Positions 1-8,194 are shown, counted from the stretch's first letter. The stretch: 64,000 nucleotides of DNA from Natronosalvus sp042663485 (GCA_042663485.1 JBHTAF010000003.1), one strand, 5' to 3'. Translations and numbers: made by a program. The notes: generated from the letters alone by a model not told the origin.

Positions 1-1
1 C

Positions 2-544
2 GGCCAGCGCGATGTCGTCGACATCGGCGTCGAGAGCGAGGACCTATCGGAGGCAACCGAACGCGAAACGGGGGATGCCGGTGGCGAGGAAGGGGAAAGC
101 GACGAGACGACGACCGAGGAGGACACTGACGCCGGCGATAGCACCGAAACAGAGGATATCGATCGTCTGGGAGAGGCGGCCTTCGACAGGCAGAGTCGGG
201 AGGTCCCGGCGCCACAGCGAGCGTTCAACCAGGGCTATCTGGCCCACTCGACCGAGACGTTCTGGGGAATCCGTGCGCGCGACGACGCGGTGTTGATCTC
301 CATCGATTACGACGCTCTCGAAGGGCGCGACGAGATACAGTACGTTGCCAGCAGTGAAATCGGTCAGGACGTCCGCGAGCTACCGATCCCCGACGCCGTT
401 CTCAACCACTGGGACGAGGTATTCGGCGGCGGTACCGCCGTCATCGGCGGCGATGACATCCTATTCGTTACGACCGAGGATCTCGCGACTGACGGCCTGC
501 TACGTATTCTCCCTGCGAAGTGGGCCGACGACCTGTCGACGTAA
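2..544 (+). CDS. C-terminal part of an unknown acidic protein (5' truncated)
   Basis: An open frame runs from the window edge (frame 2) to a TAA at 542-544, giving 180 residues without a start. The first 60 residues are Glu/Asp/Thr-rich low complexity, a typical haloarchaeal disordered linker. The last ~120 residues form a compact region of alternating hydrophobic residues with a GGGTAVIGGDD segment. I do not recognise the family. The true start and any N-terminal domain lie outside the window. It ends ~210 bases before tRNA-derived debris, so it may border an integrated element. Confidence 0.7.
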   Translation, partial: GQRDVVDIGVESEDLSEATERETGDAGGEEGESDETTTEEDTDAGDSTETEDIDRLGEAAFDRQSREVPAPQRAFNQGYLAHSTETFWGIRARDDAVLISIDYDALEGRDEIQYVASSEIGQDVRELPIPDAVLNHWDEVFGGGTAVIGGDDILFVTTEDLATDGLLRILPAKWADDLST

Positions 545-755
545 CGATTCGGTTCGACCCCAAGAACCGGTTCCGCGTGAGTGTATTCAGCATAGCTGCT
601 GAAACGTATCTCCGTCAGAGGAGTTCGACAAGACCAGTAAATCGAAATCGAAATCCGTGCACTACTCGAGTCCCGATTACTCGAGATCAGGACTCTCAAG
701 TGTCGTTTGTGCTCGAGAGAGGGCCATCGCTTGAGAGGTGTGTCGTCCACCGGCT
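545..755. other. Intergenic stretch without a convincing gene
   Basis: Moderately AT-richer sequence between the end of the first gene and the tRNA-Gly debris. Short open frames here have basic, Arg/Ser-rich translations with no family resemblance, so I call no gene. It is probably a decayed flank of the tRNA-associated integration region. Confidence 0.4.
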
Positions 756-778
756 GCGCGGTTCGGGATTTGAACTCG
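756..778 (-). repeat. Degenerate copy of the tRNA-Gly 3' end (remnant 1)
   Basis: On the + strand it reads GCGCGGTTCGGGATTTGAAC followed by TCG. It differs from the complement of the intact tRNA-Gly 3' end (923-946) at only a few positions. Acceptor and T-arm parts are present; D-arm and anticodon parts are absent. Such partial copies beyond the 3' end of a tRNA are typical attachment-site leftovers of tyrosine-recombinase elements. Confidence 0.65.
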
Positions 779-786
779 ATGGCAAC

Positions 787-810
787 GCGCGGTCCAGAAT
801 TTGAACCACC
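787..810 (-). repeat. Degenerate copy of the tRNA-Gly 3' end (remnant 2)
   Basis: Second partial copy on the same strand as the tRNA, starting GCGCGGTCCAGAATTTGAAC. It keeps the acceptor-strand heptamer GCGCGGT and most of the T arm. It has more substitutions in the T stem than a functional gene could tolerate. Together with 756-778 it makes two tandem scars downstream of the intact tRNA. Confidence 0.6.
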
Positions 811-864
811 TGAAGACGGTCTCACTCACTCCGTTCGTGAGCGTGCGTCTTCCGTAGTTCAAAT
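799..864. repeat. Long hairpin with tRNA T-arm-like ends
   Basis: ATTTGAAC (799-806) pairs perfectly with GTTCAAAT (857-864), and GAAGACG (812-818) with CGTCTTC (846-852). An inner CTCAC/GTGAG pairing is also possible. The arms therefore carry T-arm-like sequence in both orientations, as if two tRNA fragments were joined head to head. Confidence 0.6.
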
Positions 865-877
865 CCCATAATCGCAC

Positions 878-907
878 ATTTTCTCCTCACGTATTTTCTC
901 CTCACGT
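878..907. repeat. 15-bp tandem duplication
   Basis: ATTTTCTCCTCACGT occurs twice with no spacer, at 878-892 and 893-907. It lies immediately 3' of the tRNA-Gly gene. A T-rich tract here could terminate tRNA transcription (minus strand would read A-rich, so support is weak). The perfect tandem copy suggests a recent slippage or integration/excision event. Confidence 0.7.
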
Positions 908-922
908 CCGTTCGTCGAAAAG

Positions 923-994
923 TGCGCGGTCCGGGATTTGAACCCGGGTCATCAGCTTGGAAGGCTGAGGTCATAGCCGCTAGACCAACCACGC
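923..994 (-). tRNA. tRNA-Gly (anticodon UCC)
   Basis: The minus strand folds into a full cloverleaf. The acceptor stem GCGTGGT pairs with ACCGCGC with one G-U pair, and the discriminator base is A. The anticodon arm is TCAGC-CTTCCAA-GCTGA, so the anticodon is TCC. The T arm is CCGGG-TTCAAAT-CCCGG. Length is 72 nt with no encoded CCA and no intron. Remnants of its 3' end lie downstream at 787-810 and 756-778, marking it as an integration target. Confidence 0.95.
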
Positions 995-1115
995 AGGCAC
1001 CCGGTTGTTGGGCACCCTGGTTTAAGGGCGTTCCCTTTTCGGACGCTACTTATACACCGACCCCCCGGGATACACAAACCCCATCGATAAGGGCACGCGC
1101 GTCGAAGAATACCCC

Positions 1116-2054
1116 ATGAAGCTTCGATCCGCCCTCGGAGCGGCCGCCGGAACCGTCGGCCTGACCGCACTCGGGAATCGCCTCCTGGCGTCCCGCGCCG
1201 GTCCCCTCGAGAACCCCGTTCCCGGCGTCGAGCGAACCTATCACTGGCGAGGGATGGACGTCCGGTACACGGTCGCCGGCGAGCCGGACGCCCCAGACAT
1301 GGTGCTGGTTCACGGGATCCACGCCGCGGCGAGCGGGCAGGAGTTCGCCGACGTCGTCGACGAGCTCGCTGACACCTACCGCGTGACGGTCGTCGACCTC
1401 CCCGGATTCGGGCGTTCCGACCGCCCGCCGCTCGTCTACTCGCCCGAACTCTACGCCGAGTTCATAGCGGAGTTCATCCGCGACCAGACCGAGACACCCA
1501 TCGTCGTCGCCTCCTCGCTCACGAGCGCGTTCGCCGTCGACGCCGCGTCCGAGGTCGACCTCGAGCGCCTGATCCTGATCTGCCCGCTGGCCGACACCAC
1601 CGAGCGCCGGCCGTGGATCCGGACCCTGTTCCGGACCCCGCTCGTCGGCACCGCGCTGTTCAACGTCCTCGTGAGTAAACCCTCGACCCGGTACTTCTAT
1701 GAGCGCGACGGGTTCTACGACGCCGATCGGATCGACCCCGCGGCCCTCGAGTACGCCTGGCAAAGTGCCCACCAGCCCGGGGCGAAGTACGCGCCGGCCT
1801 CGTTCGTCGCCGGCACGCTCGACCCCGATTCCGACTTCGACCTGGCGACCGAACTCGCGGCACTCGAGACCCCGACCACGCTGGTCTGGGGGCGAGACGC
1901 CGAACTCGTCCCGCTCCGGGACGGCCGGGAACTCGCGGACGCCGCCGATCTCGACCTCGTCGTCATCGACTACGCGACGCAGATGCCCCACGCCGAACAC
2001 CCGGATAAGTTCCTCGAGTACGTCTCGGCGGAGTTGCCACGGACGGATTCCTGA
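1116..2054 (+). CDS. Alpha/beta-hydrolase fold protein
   Basis: 312 residues. An N-terminal hydrophobic stretch (about residues 5-25) could be a membrane anchor or signal. The fold shows the oxyanion-hole motif VLVHGIH, the strand motif VVDLPGFGRSDRP, a nucleophile elbow reading VVASSLTS, an acid residue in WGRDAELVP and a catalytic His in MPHAEHPDKF. The elbow has Ala where the usual G-x-S-x-G has its first Gly. This resembles haloarchaeal 'alpha/beta hydrolase' annotations; the substrate cannot be inferred. It precedes the VOC/carboxylesterase pair by 63 bases and may be cotranscribed. Confidence 0.85.
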   Translation: MKLRSALGAAAGTVGLTALGNRLLASRAGPLENPVPGVERTYHWRGMDVRYTVAGEPDAPDMVLVHGIHAAASGQEFADVVDELADTYRVTVVDLPGFGRSDRPPLVYSPELYAEFIAEFIRDQTETPIVVASSLTSAFAVDAASEVDLERLILICPLADTTERRPWIRTLFRTPLVGTALFNVLVSKPSTRYFYERDGFYDADRIDPAALEYAWQSAHQPGAKYAPASFVAGTLDPDSDFDLATELAALETPTTLVWGRDAELVPLRDGRELADAADLDLVVIDYATQMPHAEHPDKFLEYVSAELPRTDS

Positions 2055-2117
2055 TTCCGCATTCGTCCGGGCTCCTCGAGGGGAATCCGAACACGAACCA
2101 ACCGGACCAGACCGAAG

Positions 2118-3164
2118 ATGCTCACCGATACCCCCGGACTCCACCACGTCACGACGATCACGGGCTCGCCCCAGCCGACGCTCGACTTCTATCTCGAGAC
2201 GCTCGGGTTGACCCTGTGCTGTCGGACGGTCAACTTCGAGGACATCCTCGCTCACCACCTCTACTTCGGCGACCCGTCGGCGACACCGGGAGCGGTCCTG
2301 ACGTGCTTTCCCTACGGCGACGTCGATCCGGGGCGCCTCGGTGCGCCCCAGCCGACGGCCGTTGCCTTCGCGATCCCGCCGGATTCGATCGCATTCTGGC
2401 GACGGCGACTCGAGGATCGGGGCCACGAGTTCGCGGAGGAAACCCGGTTCGACGACCGCGTGCTCTCGATCACCGATCCCGACGGCACGCCGATCGAACT
2501 CGTCGAGCGGTCGTCGCCGATCGCGGAGGTCTCGCCGATCGAGGCCCGAGAAGACGGCCCCGTCCCGCCGTCCGTCGGCATCCGCGGGCTCCACGGCGTG
2601 ACGCTCACGCCGGTCGACCCCTACGCGACCGCGGCCACGCTCGAGACCCTGGGGCTCGAGCGAGTCGGCCAGGAGGGGGATCGAATTCGCTATCGCGCAG
2701 ACGGCACTCACGCGAGAGTTATCGATATCCTCGACCGATCCCTGCCGTACGGCCGCGAGGGGCCGGGGACGATCCACCACGTCGCCGTCCGGGCCGCGAG
2801 CGTCGACGAACTCTACGAGTGGCACGGCCTGTTTCGTGAGCGCGGGTACGAGACCTCCCGGGTGAAAGACCGCCACTTCTATCACTCGCTGTACGTCCGC
2901 GGGCCAGGCGGCATCCTGTTCGAACTCGCGACCGAGTCGCCCGGCTTCGACGTCGCCGACTCGAGTCCCGACGCGCTGTACCTGCCACCCCGGTTCGAGG
3001 CCGACCGCGAGCTGATCGAGAGCCAGTTACCGCCGGTGACGATTCCCGGTGGCGACGGGGGTGACAAGGATGAATCGGAGGTCGACGAAACCGGCGGATC
3101 AGGAGCCAACGAAACCGACGAAGCGGTGGCAGACGAAACCGATAGCCGGGTCGATCGGCCGTGA
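2118..3164 (+). CDS. Ring-cleaving dioxygenase of the VOC/glyoxalase family (MhqO-like)
   Basis: 348 residues with two vicinal-oxygen-chelate modules, roughly residues 5-135 and 155-290. Each starts with a GLHHVT / GLHGVT strand, the usual place of a metal-binding His. HHVAVRAAS and a late ELATESPGFD supply further ligand-type residues. Residues ~320-348 are an acidic Thr/Glu tail typical of haloarchaea. The two-module size and order match the LinE/MhqO/MhqA family of hydroquinone extradiol dioxygenases. Its stop overlaps the start of a carboxylesterase by 4 bases, the same pairing as Bacillus mhq genes. The substrate (probably hydroquinones or quinones) is inferred. Confidence 0.85.
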   Translation: MLTDTPGLHHVTTITGSPQPTLDFYLETLGLTLCCRTVNFEDILAHHLYFGDPSATPGAVLTCFPYGDVDPGRLGAPQPTAVAFAIPPDSIAFWRRRLEDRGHEFAEETRFDDRVLSITDPDGTPIELVERSSPIAEVSPIEAREDGPVPPSVGIRGLHGVTLTPVDPYATAATLETLGLERVGQEGDRIRYRADGTHARVIDILDRSLPYGREGPGTIHHVAVRAASVDELYEWHGLFRERGYETSRVKDRHFYHSLYVRGPGGILFELATESPGFDVADSSPDALYLPPRFEADRELIESQLPPVTIPGGDGGDKDESEVDETGGSGANETDEAVADETDSRVDRP

Positions 3165-3865
3165 CCGAGGATCGGCAACCCTCACACGCGACCGACTCGA
3201 TACTCCAGGCCGGAGCGCCAGCGGGAGCGAGCCGGGCCGCCCTCGTCGTCGTCCACGGCCGAGGCGCGACCGCACAGGGGGCGATCAACCTCTTCGACCC
3301 GCTCTCGCGCCACGGCCTCGCCGTCTTCGCCCCGCAGGCGTTCCGGGGCCGGTGGTATCCGTCGACGTCGACGCCTGAAACGGGACTCGAGCCGGACGAC
3401 CCCTGGCTCGCGGCGAGCGTTGACCGCGTCGAGGCGTGTCTCGAGAGAGCGACGGGTGTCGGCGTCGGTGCCGAGCGAACGGTGTTCGTCGGCTTCTCCC
3501 AAGGGGCTCGCGTCGTAGCCGAATTTTTGTGTCGAGCTCCTCGACGTTACGGCGGTGCCGGCATCCTCGCGGGAACCGTTCCTGGCTTCTCGGACGAGTC
3601 CGACGGACCGCCGGATCGCCAGTCGCGGTCTCCGTCTCGACTACCGGACGGCTCGCTCGAGGGAACTCCAATCTTGCTCGCGTTCGGCGACGACGACCCG
3701 TACGTCTCCCCGGCGGCCGCCCGAGCGAGTGCGACGGTTCTCGAGGAATTGGGTGGCGACGTCGAGGTGATGTCGACGCCGAACACCGGCCACGCCGTCA
3801 GCGACGAGGCGTTCGTCTGGCTCGAGCGACGGATCGAGACAGTTCTCGAGTCGGCGACTCGGTAG
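3161..3865 (+). CDS. Phospholipase/carboxylesterase family alpha/beta hydrolase (MhqD-like)
   Basis: 234 residues, GTG start inside the previous stop (GTGA overlap), so translation is probably coupled. The family signature is complete: VVVHGRGATAQG, the nucleophile elbow VFVGFSQGARV (G-F-S-Q-G), an acid in AFGDDDPYVS, and a His in NTGHAVSD. This is the COG0400 phospholipase/carboxylesterase group, which in Bacillus includes MhqD next to the dioxygenase MhqO. Together the two products are likely to degrade or detoxify aromatic quinone-type compounds. The substrate is not shown by the sequence. Confidence 0.87.
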   Translation: MTEDRQPSHATDSILQAGAPAGASRAALVVVHGRGATAQGAINLFDPLSRHGLAVFAPQAFRGRWYPSTSTPETGLEPDDPWLAASVDRVEACLERATGVGVGAERTVFVGFSQGARVVAEFLCRAPRRYGGAGILAGTVPGFSDESDGPPDRQSRSPSRLPDGSLEGTPILLAFGDDDPYVSPAAARASATVLEELGGDVEVMSTPNTGHAVSDEAFVWLERRIETVLESATR

Positions 3866-3880
3866 CGGGCCACTCGACGT

Positions 3881-4231
3881 CTACATTCCCATATCCGCTG
3901 CAGGCTCCGGAACCGGTAGCTCGTGTGGTGTCACTCCCAGGCGCTCGGCGACGTGATCGAGGGCCATGTCGAACCCGTAGTAGCGCTCCAGTTCGTCGCC
4001 CGTCGCGGTCGGTCGAACCTTGAGCATCGCGTATCCCTCGCGGTTCTGAGCGACGGCCGCCGTGGTTCCGTCGCGGTCGAACTCGAGTACCCGTTCGTCG
4101 CCCGTTTCGCTGTAGGTCGCGGTGATGCCATTTGCCTCGGCACGCGTATCGTCGGCGTCACTAGTCTCTCGCTCGTCGGCGTCACTACCCCTTCGTTTGT
4201 CAGCATCGCCATTCCCTCGCTCATCGGTCAT
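3881..4231 (-). CDS. Small acidic conserved haloarchaeal protein, function unknown
   Basis: 116 residues starting at ATG 4231. The first ~35 residues are disordered (Asp/Glu/Arg with repeated SDAD/ETSDAD-like units). The rest is a compact alpha/beta domain with a GYAMLKVRP strand and a C-terminal helix. The domain layout looks like a small haloarchaeal DUF; I cannot assign it. It is divergent from the halocyanin gene at 4391, with a ~160-base shared upstream region. Confidence 0.7.
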   Translation of the reverse strand: MTDERGNGDADKRRGSDADERETSDADDTRAEANGITATYSETGDERVLEFDRDGTTAAVAQNREGYAMLKVRPTATGDELERYYGFDMALDHVAERLGVTPHELPVPEPAADMGM

Positions 4232-4390
4232 ACGACGCGATTCCAGGGCCGGGTACGCGAAGGTATCGGTTCCGGACTCCTGGACAGACCACCGACTCGT
4301 TTCGACGGTGGTATCGAATCGCGTGATAATCAGTCCTTGACGAGAGTATGGATCCCGTACTTATTCGACCGGCCCTCGAGTGTCGACCCG

Positions 4391-5065
4391 ATGACGCGCT
4401 CGAGACTCGTTTCGCGACGCCGGTTCGTGGCCCTCCTCGGGGCGACTACGGGGTCGTCGCTCGTGGCCGGGTGTCTGGCGGAGGGAGAGCCGGAATCCGA
4501 CGGGGGCCCTGAGGATGAAAGCGACGACACAACGACCGAATCGAACGATTCCGACGACGACTCCGCGACCGGTGAGAGCGAACCGGACGACCACGAATCC
4601 GATAGCGACGGCGAGACGGAAGAGGACGACGGCCAATCCAACCACGAATCCGATGCGAACGGTTATAACGAGGACGGCGACAGCAATGGAACGGAGAAAA
4701 CGGATGGCTCCGACGAAACGGCCCCGGCGGTCGTCGACGAGTTCGTCTTCGAGGCTCGGACGTCTCACTTCACGGGGCTCGAGCCGTCCGCCATCGCCGA
4801 CGAACGGAACCCGACGCTTGTGCTCACTGAAGGGGAGCGGTACACGATCACCTGGCACAACGCAGACGGACACGTACACAACGTCGAAATCCGGGATGAA
4901 AACGAGGACGTCGTCCAGGACTACCGAACCGAGCCGACGGACGCCGAGTCCCAGTCGCTCACGTTCGAGGCGACCGCGGATGCGGCGGCGTACGTCTGCG
5001 ACCTGCACGACTCCTGGGGCCAGCGCGGGTCCATCGATGTCGTTTCCGACGGTGGCGGCGCGTAG
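4391..5065 (+). CDS. Halocyanin-like blue copper lipoprotein
   Basis: 224 residues from ATG 4391. The N-terminus has a Tat motif (SRRRFVALLG) and a lipobox ending AGC at residue ~24, so it should be exported folded and lipid-anchored outside the cell. Residues ~30-115 are an Asp/Ser/Glu-rich spacer. Residues ~120-224 are a cupredoxin domain with candidate ligands His163 (HVHN), Cys203, His206 (CDLH) and Gln211 at the axial position normally held by Met. Halocyanins carry electrons in haloarchaeal respiration. A longer upstream frame exists, but the Tat signal fixes the start here. Confidence 0.88.
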   Translation: MTRSRLVSRRRFVALLGATTGSSLVAGCLAEGEPESDGGPEDESDDTTTESNDSDDDSATGESEPDDHESDSDGETEEDDGQSNHESDANGYNEDGDSNGTEKTDGSDETAPAVVDEFVFEARTSHFTGLEPSAIADERNPTLVLTEGERYTITWHNADGHVHNVEIRDENEDVVQDYRTEPTDAESQSLTFEATADAAAYVCDLHDSWGQRGSIDVVSDGGGA

Positions 5066-5277
5066 CTGGTGCTCGAGGTTTGGTGAACGCGCACGCGATC
5101 ATGTTGTTCACGCGAGAAAACGTACCCGGACACGAGAGTACGGTAATTACGAGATGTACGAACAGCGAGCGCGACCGCAAGCGTACTCGAGTCGGTCACC
5201 GCCCAATCCGAAACGGGACGGCCGTCCGAACCGATACCCCTAACTCGTTCGTCACGAACTGCCACCTGTTCGCAGCC

Positions 5278-6252
5278 GTGACCGCCACCGACGACCGATC
5301 GGCCTACCAGCACCTCGCGAGCCTGCGGGCTCCGCGGTCGGCTGCCGGCCGCTGGGCGCTCTGTTCGGCGGTCGCCTTCCTGTACAGCTGGTACGTCGCA
5401 CTCGACCTCCACGGTGCCGCTCTCGGCCGTCCGTTCGACGGCGTCGTCGTCGATCCGTCGGCCCTGGCGAGCGGGCTCGAGGTCGTCGCGCTCGTCGTCG
5501 GCGCGTTCTTCGTCGTCGCCGTTCCCCACGAGCTCCTCCACGGCGTGGTCATGCGCCACTTCGGCGGCCGACCGCACTACGGCGTCCGGACGGCCCGGTT
5601 CGGGATTCCCTACGCCTACACCGAGACGCGAACCGACTACGGCCGCAACCAGATGCTTGCCATCCTGGTCGCCCCCGTCGTCGTCATCTCGGTCGTCGGA
5701 TTCGCGCTCGCGGTCGGCCTGGGCGCTCGATGGCCCCTCGTCCTCCTCGCCGCCAACGTCGCGGGATCCGTCGGGGACTGCTGGATGGCCAGCCGGCTGC
5801 TCGAGTACCCCGAGTGCGTTCGCGTCGGACCGGCGCCTGCCGATGGGGGCGGAGACGAGGACGAAGACGGCGACGGAAACGAAGACGGGGATGAAGACGA
5901 ATTCGGAGCCAGGAACGAGAACAGGGACGGAGCACTTGCAATATACGGTCGTTCTACAGGCTCACAGTCGAGGCCGCCCGCTCGAGTCGTCCACTCCTTT
6001 CTCGTCGGAACCGTCGGAACGGTCATCGTACTCGCGCTGGCACTCGTCCTCCTCGTGTTTGCCTCGCTCGCCTTCGATTCGGGTGCCGTCGTACTCGCCG
6101 ACGGCGACGGGAACTGGCTCCTCTTCCGTCACGAACCGACGGCTGACCGTGGCGTACTGATCGAGGTCGGCCACCGGGTCGTCGCGGCGCTCGGAGCGGT
6201 GGGTGGAGTCCTCTGGCTCGGCGTCGGCAGGGGACTCGAGGCACCACGTTGA
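5278..6252 (+). CDS. DUF3267 putative zincin-type membrane metallopeptidase
   Basis: 324 residues from a proposed GTG at 5278; an ATG at 5080 would add 66 basic residues with poor coding character. Transmembrane segments lie at ~35-55 and 62-90, a pair around 130-180, and two near the C-terminus. The zinc motif HELLH sits in VPHELLHGVVMRHFGG, followed by HYGV, as in DUF3267. A ~35-residue Asp/Glu/Gly/Asn insertion (codons at 5841-5936) splits the membrane core and is made of hexamer-like repeats. Substrate and partner are unknown. Confidence 0.82.
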   Translation: MTATDDRSAYQHLASLRAPRSAAGRWALCSAVAFLYSWYVALDLHGAALGRPFDGVVVDPSALASGLEVVALVVGAFFVVAVPHELLHGVVMRHFGGRPHYGVRTARFGIPYAYTETRTDYGRNQMLAILVAPVVVISVVGFALAVGLGARWPLVLLAANVAGSVGDCWMASRLLEYPECVRVGPAPADGGGDEDEDGDGNEDGDEDEFGARNENRDGALAIYGRSTGSQSRPPARVVHSFLVGTVGTVIVLALALVLLVFASLAFDSGAVVLADGDGNWLLFRHEPTADRGVLIEVGHRVVAALGAVGGVLWLGVGRGLEAPR

Positions 6253-6359
6253 GCTCGAATCGAGTTCGACGATCGACCATCACTGGAGTCTGCGCGAGCG
6301 TTGGGGCACTCAGACCAGCAGAGAACTGTTCACGACAGGTCAGACCTATACAGACCAGC

Positions 6360-7316
6360 TCAAACCAGCTTCTTGACGAGTCCGTAGGCGGCGTCCCGGA
6401 GGCCGTCGGGAAGAAAGCGCGCGTAGAGGCCGTACTCGGCGAGCGGGCCGACCGGATACCGGGCTGGCGGCTCGGGACACGTTCCCGCGTGGACGACGGC
6501 CGCGGCCACGTCCTCGGGCTCGGAGGCCAGCGGCCCGCCACCGCCGACGAGTTGGCTCTCCTCGATAATCTCGTAGAGCGACTCGTACGCCGGCGTTCGG
6601 TCCTCCGGCACTTCCTCCTCGACCCGCTCGGTGAACGAGGTCTCGACCGGCCCGGGTTCGATCACCACGACGTCGATCCCGAAATCCTCGACCTCCGCAC
6701 GGAGCGCGTCGCTCATCGCCTCGAGCGCGTGTTTCGACCCCGAATAGGGGCCGGTTCCGGCGAAGGAGAGACGACCGAGTACGGAGGAGACGTTGACGAT
6801 CCGGCCGGACCCCTGCGCTCGCATGTGCGGAAGCGCCGCGCGAGCGAGGCGATGTGGGCCGTAGACGTTCACGTCGAACTGGTGGTGCAGGTCGGCCGTC
6901 GACGTGTCCTCGATTGGCCCCATCTGGGCGTAACCGGCGTTGTTGACCAGGCAGTCGATCGCGCCGCCGATGTCGACCGTTCGCTCGACGATGCGAGCGA
7001 CCTGGTCGGGATCGGTGACGTCCAACTCGAGGGTCTCACAGCCGGCGTCGGCGAGGTCCTCGATGTCGGCCGTGTCGCGAGCGGTCGCGACGACCCGCCA
7101 GTTCTCGTCCAGGAACGCGCGGGCGGTCGCCCGCCCGATTCCGGACGAGCAGCCGGTGATCAGGACGCATCGCTTTCGCGTGTACCCTTCGGCGTCTCGA
7201 GCGGCTTCGTCCGTCCCCGGGCGGGACGCGCCTTCGTTCCGGTCGATACCCTCGCGGTCGGCGGATGGCTCGTCGATGGCCACCCCGTCTGCGTCGTCCG
7301 CCGCTGCCTTCGTCAT
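6360..7316 (-). CDS. Short-chain dehydrogenase/reductase
   Basis: 318 residues from ATG 7316 (an upstream in-frame extension is Arg-rich and unlikely). After a ~45-residue acidic leader comes the Rossmann motif TGCSSGIG, then NNAG, the catalytic Ser in NVSSVLG, and YSGSK with catalytic Tyr and Lys: a classical SDR. The cofactor-binding arginine ATARD after beta-2 suggests NADP(H). C-terminal residues vary and hint at a hydrophobic or lipid-like substrate, but no substrate is assigned. It is transcribed towards the DUF3267 gene and divergent from the LysE gene. Confidence 0.88.
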   Translation of the reverse strand: MTKAAADDADGVAIDEPSADREGIDRNEGASRPGTDEAARDAEGYTRKRCVLITGCSSGIGRATARAFLDENWRVVATARDTADIEDLADAGCETLELDVTDPDQVARIVERTVDIGGAIDCLVNNAGYAQMGPIEDTSTADLHHQFDVNVYGPHRLARAALPHMRAQGSGRIVNVSSVLGRLSFAGTGPYSGSKHALEAMSDALRAEVEDFGIDVVVIEPGPVETSFTERVEEEVPEDRTPAYESLYEIIEESQLVGGGGPLASEPEDVAAAVVHAGTCPEPPARYPVGPLAEYGLYARFLPDGLRDAAYGLVKKLV

Positions 7317-7481
7317 AGGAGACTGATTCGAGCGAGGGGGCCTAAGTATCGACGGTTTGTCGCGCTGCGTGGAATCGCACGGCCGAGGACGCACTTGAGC
7401 GATAGAGGATTCGGGCGTGCGAGGACGGACTCGAAGCAGGCGAGGACGGACTCGAGGCGAAAACGGGCGACCCCGACGAAC

Positions 7482-7488
7482 TTTTATC
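7482..7488 (+). promoter_or_regulatory. TATA box of the LysE-family gene
   Basis: TTTTATC, 26-32 bases before the GTG at 7514. This spacing puts transcription start at or next to the start codon, so the message is probably leaderless. Confidence 0.55.
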
Positions 7489-7513
7489 GCTGCCGACACG
7501 AGAGACGGTAGCT

Positions 7514-8194
7514 GTGTCGCCGACTCTCACATCACTCGCTGCGGGCGTCGTCTTCGGAATCGCTCTCGCCGCACCGCCCGGCCCGATGAACGCGATCATC
7601 GCCGAGGAGAGCGTGCTTCGAGGCTGGGGTGCCGGATTCAGGGCCGGCCTCGGGGCGATGATCGCCGACGTGCTCTTTCTCGTCCTCGCGTTCGTCGGCG
7701 TCGTCGCCGTCGTCGAACGCTACGGCGTCCTCCAGTCGGCGCTCTATCTCCTCGGGGGCGTCCTCATGCTCGTCTTCGCGGTTGGCGCCTGGCGGGAGGC
7801 CCGCGGCGACGCGTCGTTCACCGACGACCTCGAGTCGGGAGCGACCGGCTTCCAGAAGGCGTTCGTCCTCGCCGCGACGAACCCGTTCCAGATCGGGTTC
7901 TGGCTCACCGTCGGCGTCGGCCTCATCAAGCCGGGGACGCTCGACGTGCTCGCCCACGTACCCGGAATTGGTGATGCGCTCGCCGGATCGTTCGTCGTCG
8001 AGACCGGGAGTTTCGCCCTCCTGGTCGGCTTCTTCGGTGGGATCGTCCTCTGGATCACGACCTACCCCGCGGCTCTGGCTCAAGCGGGTCGACGCGTCGA
8101 CGCCTTCGCCCCCGCGGTGGCTCTCGTGAGCGGAATCCTCCTCGCTGGGTTTGGCGTACTGTTTCTCGGCCTCGGCGTGATCGGACTCGTGTGA
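7514..8194 (+). CDS. LysE/RhtB-family amino acid exporter
   Basis: 226 residues, GTG start placed by the TATA box at 7482-7488. The N-terminus FGIALAAPPGPMNAIIAEE carries the LysE family hallmark PGP segment. Six hydrophobic helices follow, with a soluble acidic loop near residue 95-110. The family exports amino acids or related metabolites in exchange for ions; the substrate is not predictable. Divergent from the SDR gene. Confidence 0.87.
   Translation: MSPTLTSLAAGVVFGIALAAPPGPMNAIIAEESVLRGWGAGFRAGLGAMIADVLFLVLAFVGVVAVVERYGVLQSALYLLGGVLMLVFAVGAWREARGDASFTDDLESGATGFQKAFVLAATNPFQIGFWLTVGVGLIKPGTLDVLAHVPGIGDALAGSFVVETGSFALLVGFFGGIVLWITTYPAALAQAGRRVDAFAPAVALVSGILLAGFGVLFLGLGVIGLV

Noticed and set aside
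1050..2885. A very long open frame antisense to the hydrolase and dioxygenase genes
   Set aside because: GC-rich codon use leaves the opposite strand open by chance; its Arg/Gly/Asp composition lacks any family pattern, while the + strand genes have clear motifs.
3923..4390. N-terminal extension of the halocyanin gene
   Set aside because: The Tat signal and lipobox directly after 4391 require the start there.
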